Of a DNA stretch of 64,000 nucleotides, positions 37,196 through 44,623 are shown in pieces. How positions within the stretch are numbered: the first letter of the stretch is position 1; every line of letters starts with the position of its first letter. The stretch comes from Methanolinea sp. UBA275 (GTDB lineage: Archaea > Halobacteriota > Methanomicrobia > Methanomicrobiales > Methanospirillaceae): contig DAWU01000015.1 in NCBI GenBank assembly GCA_002506105.1, positions 62,001-126,000 on the forward strand, read 5' to 3'. Below the pieces are notes generated by a model. The model did no database searches. It was not told where the DNA came from and saw only the letters and a program-made list of their open reading frames with translations. The position numbers and the translations under genes are program-made.

Positions 37196-37840
37196 TCAGA
37201 TCTTCTTGAAGCAGAGATACCAATCCTTGCATTCGTATCCTTCGGACAGGCGCTTGTCCATCTCTGCCTTGTTCTTGGGCGCCGGAACCACAACTTTGTC
37301 CCCGGGCTGCCAGTTTGCCGGGGTGGAAACATTGTACTTATCGGTGGTCTGCAGGGACTTCACCAGCCTGATGATCTCCGGCATGAAACGCCCTGCGGTA
37401 AGCGGGTAGTAAATCATGGCACGGAGGATCCCCTTGTCATCGATGAAAAAGACCGCCCGTATGGCAGCGGTGCTGCTCTGCCCCGGATGGATCATACCAT
37501 ATTTCTTTGCCACCTTCATGTCGAGGTCTGCAATGATGGGGAACGGTACGTCGACCCCCATCTTCTCTTTTATGTTCCGGATCCAGGCGAGGTGAGAATG
37601 AACGGAATCGATGGAAAGCCCCATCAGCTGCACATTGAGTGATTTCAGTTCGTCCGCAATCGCCGAGAATGCCATGAACTCGGTGGTGCAGACAGGGGTG
37701 AAATCAGCAGGGTGCGAGAAGAGGACAAGCCATTTTCCCTTGAAGTCGGAGAGCTTTACCATACCCCCGGTGGTGAGTACCTCGAAATCCGGGGCTGGTT
37801 CACCGAGTATGGGCATTGAATTGGATTCGCCACAACACAT
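37196..37840 (-). CDS. Peroxiredoxin, Prx6/1-Cys-like type
   Basis: 214 residues. HPADFTPVCTTEF contains the peroxidatic Cys51 with its Thr and Pro; the long C-terminal domain (AGRFMPEIIRLVKSLQ, VSTPANWQPGDKVVVP) is that of the Prx6/AhpC2 group of archaea. Two further Cys near the end (YECKDWYLC) could act in resolution, as in archaeal homologues. It reduces peroxides. It lies 6 bases after an AhpD-like gene in the order desulforedoxin, AhpD-like, peroxiredoxin. Confidence 0.93.
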   Translation of the reverse strand: MCCGESNSMPILGEPAPDFEVLTTGGMVKLSDFKGKWLVLFSHPADFTPVCTTEFMAFSAIADELKSLNVQLMGLSIDSVHSHLAWIRNIKEKMGVDVPFPIIADLDMKVAKKYGMIHPGQSSTAAIRAVFFIDDKGILRAMIYYPLTAGRFMPEIIRLVKSLQTTDKYNVSTPANWQPGDKVVVPAPKNKAEMDKRLSEGYECKDWYLCFKKI

Positions 37841-37846
37841 ATGGTA

Positions 37847-38191
37847 TCATTCCTTCATGATCTCGTCGAGCTGTGCTTTTCCGTACACGTAGGCAGGCAT
37901 CCCTGCAAGGAGAAAAGCAACTCTCAACGCTTCTTCGACTTCCTTCTTTTTAATGCCAAGGTTGGCGGCACCCGCTAGCTGGGCCCGCGTGGCATGCTGG
38001 TCCCGGAGCGATGCAGCAATAGCGATGGCAATCAGTTTCTTGGTCTTCCGGGTGAGTGCACCGTCGTCCCAGATGTGCCCCTCGAATTTCATCACCATGT
38101 CGTACATCATGGGGTCATTCTCTGCAAGGTCCTTGAAAAATTTCGGTACCTTGCCGATCATGTGTTCCAGGTTTTTTGTGTCTTTGGGCAT
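37847..38191 (-). CDS. Carboxymuconolactone decarboxylase/AhpD-like protein without the CxxC pair
   Basis: 114 residues with the CMD fold: DPMMYDMVMKFEGHIWDDGALTR-type start, KKLIAIAIAASLRD, then HATRAQLAGAANLGIKKKEVEEAL. In AhpD-type enzymes a C-x2-C pair precedes the His of this helix; here those positions hold no Cys and the protein has no Cys at all. It sits between desulforedoxin and peroxiredoxin with 6-7 base gaps. It cannot work as a classical thiol reductant for the peroxiredoxin; the function is unclear. Confidence 0.85.
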   Translation of the reverse strand: MPKDTKNLEHMIGKVPKFFKDLAENDPMMYDMVMKFEGHIWDDGALTRKTKKLIAIAIAASLRDQHATRAQLAGAANLGIKKKEVEEALRVAFLLAGMPAYVYGKAQLDEIMKE

Positions 38192-38198
38192 ACTTCCA

Positions 38199-38324
38199 TC
38201 ACTTCTTAAGGTTCATTGGCTGGCCGCAGCAGACGAGCTCTCCGCCACCCGCGACCTTCACCACAACAACATTTCCGCAAATCTCGCATTCGTATTCTTC
38301 TCCTTCTCTGGATACGTTTACCAT
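38199..38324 (-). CDS. Desulforedoxin (41 residues)
   Basis: A complete small gene: ATG 38324, stop 38199-38201, with GGAGGG upstream. The product has a full rubredoxin-like Fe(Cys)4 site: CEICGN (Cys13, Cys16) and LVCCGQPM (Cys32, Cys33), the desulforedoxin pattern with adjacent second-half cysteines. Only this domain is present, unlike the two-domain superoxide reductase at 12936-13316. It heads the operon desulforedoxin, AhpD-like, peroxiredoxin and probably supplies electrons to it. Confidence 0.93.
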   Translation of the reverse strand: MVNVSREGEEYECEICGNVVVVKVAGGGELVCCGQPMNLKK

Positions 38325-38470
38325 GGATTACACCCTCCGTGATCAAAATACCCGGAATTGTTGACCAATCCGGGTGAGTGGCTGCCAGCCTATCGGAAGT
38401 GTGTGCCGGCCAGCCTTGTTCATGAAGCGGTTCAAAGAGCTTAACTGCCCTTATTTGAAAAAATGGGGTG

Positions 38471-38725
38471 TCACTGGTTGCTTTTTCCGCGCTTGGGCGG
38501 GTTCATCACATCTTTGGGGCTCTTGATGTCCGGTCGGATGTGTGTCATAGGGAAGCACTGGTACTCTTCACAGGCGCACGATGGGCATTTCCTGAGATCC
38601 TGTTCAGCAGCATCGAGGGTCATCTCACGTCCGCAGTCGATGCATACATATTTGCCGGGGCCAACCTTCTGCCCGGCCTTTGCCTTCTCGGTCAGGTCTA
38701 TCACCAAGACGTTACATGGTCCCAT
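38471..38725 (-). CDS. Small zinc-ribbon/rubredoxin-like protein
   Basis: 84 residues as the ATG frame; two Cys pairs (YVCIDCG and KCPSCAC) form a zinc- or iron-binding ribbon, followed by a Pro/Lys-rich tail. No named family. A TATA-like ATATATAA lies at about 38730-38738, too close to ATG 38725 for a promoter of that start; transcription from it would begin near 38705, at in-frame TTG 38707 or GTG 38704, giving a leaderless 77-78 residue product. The gene lies 146 bases upstream of the desulforedoxin operon. Confidence 0.72.
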   Translation of the reverse strand: MGPCNVLVIDLTEKAKAGQKVGPGKYVCIDCGREMTLDAAEQDLRKCPSCACEEYQCFPMTHIRPDIKSPKDVMNPPKRGKSNQ

Positions 38726-38864
38726 AAGTTATATATCCCTTTTGTTCGTGACCCATAAAAACGGAATATTCACCTTGAAATTGAAAAATTTCGTATAATT
38801 GAAGCCTTGAGGGAAGGGGGTCGTTATCGCAATTTATATCCGCCGGGAGACGTTAAGGAGAGGT

Positions 38865-39464
38865 ATGGGATACCGGGTCATCGGGCTTTTGGGAAGCCCG
38901 CTTACTGAAGGGAACACGGCAATATTACTCGAGCGGGCACTTGAGGGTGCCCGGGATGCAGGCTGCGAGACCGAGACTATCGTGGTCCCGAACCTCGACT
39001 TTCAGCCCTGTATGGAGATATTTCACTGCAGGGAGCATTCGACCTGCATGATGGATGATGATATGCAGGCTATGTACCACAAATTTCGGGAGATGGATGG
39101 CCTGATCGTCGCAACTCCCATCATGACAATGGGAATACCTGGTGCCCTGAAGAGCTTCATCGACCGTTTCCAGGTCTTCTTTATGGCAAAGTACGTTCGG
39201 AAGGAGTCCCTTGTCCCGAAAGAGCTGATCCCTTATCGCCGCGGGCTCTACATTGGCATATCAGGAATGAACGTTCCCGACGTATTTGACGGAGCAAAGC
39301 TCACCATGAGAGCATTTTTTGATATTATCGATGTCAGGTATCATGCTGACCTCCTCATCAGGGACATGGACCATATCCGTGATATAAAGAAGAGGCCGGA
39401 TCTTCTTGAGGCAGCCTACCAGAAAGGGAACGAAATAGGGAGGATAGTCAGGGAAGGGAGATAA
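38865..39464 (+). CDS. Flavodoxin-fold NAD(P)H/FMN oxidoreductase (3)
   Basis: 199 residues. GLLGSPLTEGNTA and TPIMTMGIPGALKSFIDRFQ are the flavin loops. In the place of the cluster motif it has PCMEIFHCREHSTC, with three Cys at changed spacing, so a [4Fe-4S] centre is unlikely or altered compared with the flavoproteins at 35878-37113. A TATA box (TTTATATC near 38833) and AAGGAGAGG lie just upstream of the ATG. Divergent from the zinc-ribbon gene. Confidence 0.85.
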   Translation: MGYRVIGLLGSPLTEGNTAILLERALEGARDAGCETETIVVPNLDFQPCMEIFHCREHSTCMMDDDMQAMYHKFREMDGLIVATPIMTMGIPGALKSFIDRFQVFFMAKYVRKESLVPKELIPYRRGLYIGISGMNVPDVFDGAKLTMRAFFDIIDVRYHADLLIRDMDHIRDIKKRPDLLEAAYQKGNEIGRIVREGR

Positions 39465-39488
39465 TACTCGTGATAACGTCAGGCATCA

Positions 39489-40157
39489 TTACAGGAGCCC
39501 CCTCTCTTTCAGGCTCAGGAAACCGGATTTCGCGACGATGATATGGTCAAGGAGGCGGATTCCAAGGATCTCCCCTGCCTGGGAAAGCTGACGGGTGATG
39601 GCGATGTCCTGCGAGCTCGGTTCAAGTGTTCCAGATGGATGGTTATGCACGCATATGACCGATGCTGCACGGTCGGTAATGGCATCTGCATATACCTCCC
39701 GGGGATGAACAAGGCTGTGGTTCAGGAGCCCGACGGTGATAGTCCGCGTTGCTATCACCTCGTTCGCCCCATTCAGGGTGATACAGAGAAAATGCTCCTG
39801 GCGCCTGTTGAAAAGATCCGAAACAAGCGGGAGGATATCTGAAGGTGTCTGGACTTTTACCATGGGTTCGCTGTCATTCCTGATATGCCGTCGGGCAAGC
39901 TCAAGTGCTGCCACGATCTGGGATGCTTTCCCGGGTCCCACACCGTGGATCCTCGACAGGTTCTGATACGTAACCTCCCTCGGATCTTTCAGGAGCAGTG
40001 CTGCAATCTCACCTGACACCTCGAACACATCCCTCCCTCGTGTTCCCCTCCCAATAATAGCCGCGACGAGCTCCTTGTCAGTCAGCGAGGAAGGTCCCCG
40101 TGAGGCAATTCTCTCCCTTGGCCGGTCGGTTTCATCGAGTTCCCGCATCGGTTTCAT
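39489..40157 (-). CDS. radC: RadC-family JAB/MPN-domain protein
   Basis: About 222 residues from ATG 40157. N-terminal helix-hairpin-helix region (IHGVGPGKASQIVAALELARR) and a C-terminal JAB domain with HNHPSGTLEPSSQD, the zinc site (HxH, Ser, Asp) of the RadC family. A role in DNA repair was proposed but is not settled. Divergent from rubrerythrin across 150 bases. Confidence 0.93.
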   Translation of the reverse strand: MKPMRELDETDRPRERIASRGPSSLTDKELVAAIIGRGTRGRDVFEVSGEIAALLLKDPREVTYQNLSRIHGVGPGKASQIVAALELARRHIRNDSEPMVKVQTPSDILPLVSDLFNRRQEHFLCITLNGANEVIATRTITVGLLNHSLVHPREVYADAITDRAASVICVHNHPSGTLEPSSQDIAITRQLSQAGEILGIRLLDHIIVAKSGFLSLKERGLL

Positions 40158-40307
40158 GCATACCCACCATACCCTCACACATGGTGTTGTCACCGGAAAA
40201 GAAAAACCCGGATCGTTTGTCCCGGCGATATGGGAGCACCCCTCACATGGGGAACAGCCAGCCTTGATGAATACCTATTTGGCATCCTCCCCCCAAACGA
40301 TACAACC

Positions 40308-40808
40308 ATGGCAACGATGGAAAATGCGATGGAGGCCTTTGCCGGGGAATCGCAGGCCAACCGCAAGTATGCCGCATTTGCAGAGCAGGCAGATTCTGAA
40401 GGATTCAAGAACATTGGCCGCCTGTTCAGGGCTGCATCAGAAGCCGAGGCGATCCATGCCAAGAAACTGCTCAAGGCAATGGGGAAGATCCACCCCACGA
40501 AGGAGAACCTGGAAGCGTCCATTACCGGCGAGACCGATGAGTATACAAAGATGTATCCGGGTTTTGTGAAGGAGGCTGAAGCCGAGAAAAAAAGCGATAT
40601 CGGACTTGTCTTCACCTATGCCATGAAGGCCGAGGAAGTGCATGCAACCCTTTACAAAGAGGCATTGAACAACCTGAGCCGCGGCCAGGATATGTCCAAC
40701 CGTACCGTCTCCCTTTGCCCTGTCTGTGGAAACGTTTTCCTGGGGACTGCACCTGATAAGTGCCCAATCTGCATGGCAAACCGAAAAGTGTTCAAGACCG
40801 TTGAATAA
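40308..40808 (+). CDS. Rubrerythrin
   Basis: 166 residues from ATG 40308. The diiron four-helix bundle is marked by AFAGESQANRKY, ASEAEAIHAKKL and KAEEVHATLY (ExxH pairs), and the C-terminal rubredoxin-like domain by CPVCGN and CPICM. It reduces hydrogen peroxide in anaerobes. Located within the redox gene cluster. Confidence 0.95.
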   Translation: MATMENAMEAFAGESQANRKYAAFAEQADSEGFKNIGRLFRAASEAEAIHAKKLLKAMGKIHPTKENLEASITGETDEYTKMYPGFVKEAEAEKKSDIGLVFTYAMKAEEVHATLYKEALNNLSRGQDMSNRTVSLCPVCGNVFLGTAPDKCPICMANRKVFKTVE

Positions 40809-40819
40809 CAAAACTCCAT

Positions 40820-40843
40820 CTCCTTTTTCCCATTAAAAGGGAG
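40820..40843 (+). terminator. Hairpin with T tract after rubrerythrin
   Basis: CTCCTTTTT and AAAAGGGAG form a stem (one G-T pair) 12 bases after the stop, with a T5 run inside. Likely transcript end. Confidence 0.4.
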
Positions 40844-40910
40844 TTATTCCTTTACGTTTCCGCACCAGGATTCTCATATATTGATATACGAGCGGATGAC
40901 AGGTACATCC

Positions 40911-41387
40911 ATGCGCATCCAGACCATCTCCGGACTCCTCATCCTCTGTACCGCACTCATTGCAGCAGGATGCATGGAGAGTCCCGATCTCTCTCAAGCT
41001 ACGGTAGTTACTACTGCCCCGACAGTACTTCCGACAGCATCCCCCACGCTCTCTCTTGTACCTGAACCAATTGACATGGTGCCCTCCACCTACCATGTAG
41101 AGGTCCAGGTCGTCAAGAACACCATTTCCACGGACCCGTCAATCACGGTGACCTACGAAGGAGGTCAGGGCCTGGCGTTTACGACATCCATGACCGCCCA
41201 GGTAATCCGGTCAGATCGACAAGTCGAACAGCAGACACTCGACCACCCGAAAATGGAATCTGAGATCGTGCTCTCCGGAACAACGCACACAGACAGGGTC
41301 CTTGTCTTTGTGACGATGGCAAACGGTGTCACGTACAAGGTGTTCGACAAGGATATGCCGTTCCAGCCTATCAACCCGCAACACTAA
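40911..41387 (+). CDS. Small lipoprotein, unknown function
   Basis: 158 residues from ATG 40911. Signal peptide with lipobox LIAAGC (Cys21), a Thr/Pro/Ser linker, then about 100 residues of beta-rich domain (YHVEVQVVKNTISTDPSITV, RVLVFVTMANGVTYKVFD). Similar small lipoproteins are frequent in this order. No family recognised. Confidence 0.7.
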   Translation: MRIQTISGLLILCTALIAAGCMESPDLSQATVVTTAPTVLPTASPTLSLVPEPIDMVPSTYHVEVQVVKNTISTDPSITVTYEGGQGLAFTTSMTAQVIRSDRQVEQQTLDHPKMESEIVLSGTTHTDRVLVFVTMANGVTYKVFDKDMPFQPINPQH

Positions 41388-41531
41388 TTTTTTGGTACAT
41401 GCTCGTGGAACGAGTATTCACAACTCAGATCCATATATCAGAAAAATTCTCCGGGTAATGTCCCGGGAACAGAGATTCATACATTTCCGGTTCCACCACG
41501 TTTATCATCCTTCCCGGGAAAAATCCCCTGC

Positions 41532-42680
41532 ATGCCCAGGGTCACTGTGTATTCTACCCAGAACTGTCCTTATTGTCGCATGGCCAAGGCCTTCCTCGAT
41601 AAACACGGCGTGGATTACATGTCCATCGATGTAGGGACAGATCGCGAACAGGCAAAGAAGATAGTGGAGATCTCCGGCCAGTACGGGGTCCCGGTCATTC
41701 TCGTTGACGACGAAGTCATCGTGGGTTTTGATGCCCAGAGGCTGAACGAACTTTTTGGGAGTGCAAAAGCCGGGGACATCTATGATGTACTGATCGTCGG
41801 AGCCGGTCCGGGCGGGCTCACAGCCGGGGTCTATTGCTCGAGGAAGATGCTCAAAACGGTGATGATTTCTGAGAATATCGGGGGACGGGCCCTCGAGAGC
41901 TGGGCAATCGAAAACTACATGGGCTACCGGATGGTTTCCGGTGAAGATCTCATGCATAAGTTCGAGGAACAGGTCCGGGAGGAGCATATCAATCTGGAGC
42001 TTGATCGCGTGAGCTCGATCAGGAAAGAGGGGGAGATATTCCGTGTCGAGACGGTAACCGGGGCGGCATATTCTGCAAAGACCGTCATACTCACCCAGGG
42101 AAAGCGCCCCCGGAAACTGGGTGTCGACGGGGAAGAGCGATATCTCGGGCGCGGGCTTTCAACCTGTTCGACCTGCGACGGACCGCTTTTCCGGGACAAG
42201 ATTGTTGCAGTCGTCGGTGGCGGGAACTCTGCCCTCCAGACTGCAATCGAGATGAGCAGGATCGCAAAGACCGTGTACCTGATTGTCCGGAGCTCTATCA
42301 AGGCTGATGAAGTATACGTGAACCGGTACCGCGAGCAGAAGAATATTATTACCTACCTGAACCACACGATCTCGTCAGTCCAGGGGAATGCAATGTTGAA
42401 CGGTATCACGATAAAGGACCAGAAATCCGGGAAAGAGACCCAAATTACGCTCGACGGGGTGTTTGCGGAGGTGGGGTGGATTCCGAACACGGATTTCCTT
42501 GAGGGTTTCCTGAAACTCAACGATCAGAAGGAGATCGAGATAGATATTAACTGCAACACGAGCATGCCCGGGGTCTTTGCAGCCGGGGATGTCACCAGCA
42601 TCAGGACCAAGCAGATCATCACTGCAGCGGGAGAAGGGGCGAAAGCCGCACTGGAAGCCTATCATTACCTCGAACAATAG
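41532..42680 (+). CDS. Fused glutaredoxin-thioredoxin reductase
   Basis: 382 residues. Residues 1-78 are a glutaredoxin-like domain with CPYC (12-15) and GVPVILV; residues 83-382 are a thioredoxin reductase with FAD site LIVGAGPGGLTAG, redox pair CSTC (212-215) and C-terminal FAAGDVTS. The pyridine-nucleotide site has VVGGGNSALQ, but the HRRxxxR pattern that binds NADPH phosphate is replaced by VRSSIKADE, so the donor may be NADH or F420H2 (F420-linked reductases are known in methanogens). The fusion suggests direct electron flow from flavin to a glutaredoxin-type acceptor, perhaps feeding the nearby peroxidases. Confidence 0.92.
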   Translation: MPRVTVYSTQNCPYCRMAKAFLDKHGVDYMSIDVGTDREQAKKIVEISGQYGVPVILVDDEVIVGFDAQRLNELFGSAKAGDIYDVLIVGAGPGGLTAGVYCSRKMLKTVMISENIGGRALESWAIENYMGYRMVSGEDLMHKFEEQVREEHINLELDRVSSIRKEGEIFRVETVTGAAYSAKTVILTQGKRPRKLGVDGEERYLGRGLSTCSTCDGPLFRDKIVAVVGGGNSALQTAIEMSRIAKTVYLIVRSSIKADEVYVNRYREQKNIITYLNHTISSVQGNAMLNGITIKDQKSGKETQITLDGVFAEVGWIPNTDFLEGFLKLNDQKEIEIDINCNTSMPGVFAAGDVTSIRTKQIITAAGEGAKAALEAYHYLEQ

Positions 42681-42693
42681 GAAAAGATGATCC

Positions 42694-43917
42694 CTAGGAC
42701 TCTTTTTTAAAGACCACGATACGGTTGGTATTGGTGCCGCAGGCGTTATTTCCAATACCCCATATATGGGAGGTCTTTGTAAAGTGCTGGACGTTCACCA
42801 GTATCCCCTGGCAGGAAAACCCTGCCCGGACTCCAAGCGGCACCACCACTTCGTCGAGCCGAACAGTCCCTCTCCTCACCTCGCCGACTTCAAACGCGAT
42901 GTAACCCCCCGGCCTGGTGATCCTGAACAGCTCGCAAAAAGTCCCATACATAACTGATTCCCATTCCATGAGTGAGCGTGTTATCGTGATAGCCCCCTCA
43001 ATCGTCTGCATATCGATGCCATTGAACCAGCACCGGAGCCAGTTATCTTTGGAATACTGGACAACATCCAGAAATGGTGGCGATGTGACGGTGAGCTGCA
43101 CAGACTCATCTTCAAGACCCGGAGTGTCCCTCGAGTCCCGGGAGAAGAGGAGGGCATGTTCACCTGCGTGGTGGAGACAATCCCGTATTGCGTTGTCTAC
43201 GTCCTTCAAAAGAGAGCACGTTTTCCTCAATATCAGGGCTTTCGTATCCCGGTACTCGGGGAGCTGGTTCCTTTTTCTATTGATGAGAATCTGCCGGGTG
43301 GGTGATACTGCCTGGTTCGGGGGAAGCGTATAGACTGAGAAAAAGCCCGGAGAATGCCCGGTAAGCCTGTTGGTAGCAACCATCCGGATCCATTCGTCAA
43401 CGTAGTCCAGGGTCCCCTCATGTGCCCTCTCGTGCAGGTACCTGCGGAGCGAGACGATCTCCGCTTCCGTATCCGGATGGAAGAACATGGAGATGTCAAT
43501 TTCTGCACCTTCATCTCCATCATATGGAATTTCATCGAGCCGCGCCTTCACCTCATTGGTATCTGGGGGCATGAGCCGTGGACGGGTGAGGAGAATGGAA
43601 AGAGGATTGATATCATTCGCAGCGACCGCCCTCCCCCGGAGTCCCGCCTCGATCGCGGTAGTTCCCCTGCCGTTGAAGGGATCATACACGAGGTCTCTCT
43701 TGCAGGTGAGGTGCCGAATGAAGAAGGCCGGGAGTTGTGGCTTGAAGCAGGCACGGTAGGAGATCTCATGGAGTGACGATCCCTTTCGCTGCCCTGAAGT
43801 CCAGAACTCGCCGGAATATCGTGAAAAAGGAATGCCGGACACTTGGCCAGGTTCGCAGGAATACGTTAGGTCTGCCCATCCCGGGATGCTGTTCCGATTG
43901 CCCCCAGTCATCACCAT
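42694..43917 (-). CDS. Solitary DNA methyltransferase (N4/N6 amino type)
   Basis: 407 residues. The SAM motif VYDPFNGRGTTAIEAG is at 78-92 and the catalytic TSPPF at 278-282, with about 190 residues between them and a SAM-binding EVGE strand near the end. The DPFxGxGTT form is that of beta-class enzymes, where it normally follows the catalytic motif, so the order is permuted. No endonuclease or specificity gene is adjacent, suggesting an orphan methylase for regulation or repair marking. The recognition site is unknown. Confidence 0.85.
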   Translation of the reverse strand: MVMTGGNRNSIPGWADLTYSCEPGQVSGIPFSRYSGEFWTSGQRKGSSLHEISYRACFKPQLPAFFIRHLTCKRDLVYDPFNGRGTTAIEAGLRGRAVAANDINPLSILLTRPRLMPPDTNEVKARLDEIPYDGDEGAEIDISMFFHPDTEAEIVSLRRYLHERAHEGTLDYVDEWIRMVATNRLTGHSPGFFSVYTLPPNQAVSPTRQILINRKRNQLPEYRDTKALILRKTCSLLKDVDNAIRDCLHHAGEHALLFSRDSRDTPGLEDESVQLTVTSPPFLDVVQYSKDNWLRCWFNGIDMQTIEGAITITRSLMEWESVMYGTFCELFRITRPGGYIAFEVGEVRRGTVRLDEVVVPLGVRAGFSCQGILVNVQHFTKTSHIWGIGNNACGTNTNRIVVFKKES

Positions 43918-44004
43918 ACCTATTGAAGTTCAGCGTTCATCAAACTCACCGGCTGCTGCAGTAAAAACCTATCTGTTATTGTGCACCGCGGCGAAAACTG
44001 ATAC

Positions 44005-44556
44005 ATGCACGAGGTAGCCCGGAAGAGTGTCCATATGTTCTTTGGCGTGGGTATCGCAGCACTCGCGTATTTCCTCCCCAGGGAACAGATGGTGGCCCTT
44101 CTTGCAGCCTCAATATTTGTGGGTTTCATCCTTGTGGAAGGGATACGGAAGGGATTCCGGCTGCCCCTCACAACCATGCTCATAAAAAACCTCGAGAGGG
44201 AGGGGGAGTACCCGGGGAAAGGGGCATTCTTCTTCACTGCCAGTGCGCTCTTCTGCGTGATCTTCTTTCCAGCAAAGGTAACGGTCCCCTCAATCCTCAC
44301 CCTTGCAGTGCTTGACGGGGTGGCGACTCTTGTCGGGATGCACTTGGGGAGGCATCGTATCACGAATGGAAAGTCGTTCGAGGGTTCAATAGGGGGAATC
44401 ATCGTCAACACCGCAGCCCTCCTCCTTCTCATCTCTCCCCTTCAGGCATTCGCGGCGTCACTCGTTGGGGGATTGGTGGAGCTCATCTCTCCGGTTGACG
44501 ATAACCTCACCATTCCTGTCTGTATATGTATCCTGCTCATAATCATGGGTGTGTAA
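44005..44556 (+). CDS. Dolichol/phytol kinase-like membrane protein
   Basis: 183 residues, five to six membrane helices. EVARKSVHMFFG at the start, AVLDGVATLVGMHLGRHRI and GKSFEGSIGG are signatures of the SEC59/VTE5 CTP-dependent polyprenol kinase family. In archaea such enzymes are thought to act in isoprenoid salvage or glycan-carrier phosphorylation. Single gene. Confidence 0.85.
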   Translation: MHEVARKSVHMFFGVGIAALAYFLPREQMVALLAASIFVGFILVEGIRKGFRLPLTTMLIKNLEREGEYPGKGAFFFTASALFCVIFFPAKVTVPSILTLAVLDGVATLVGMHLGRHRITNGKSFEGSIGGIIVNTAALLLLISPLQAFAASLVGGLVELISPVDDNLTIPVCICILLIIMGV

Positions 44557-44623
44557 CCAGCAGGCTCACTTTCCCGACGCACCATGCAGGTTTATCTTTC
44601 AGCAATCGGATTCTTCATGAGTT

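Noticed and set aside
36499..37332. Longer 277-residue form of the flavoprotein starting at 37332
   Set aside because: The extra 73 residues are unrelated to the family and the FMN-loop start at 37113 matches its neighbour exactly.
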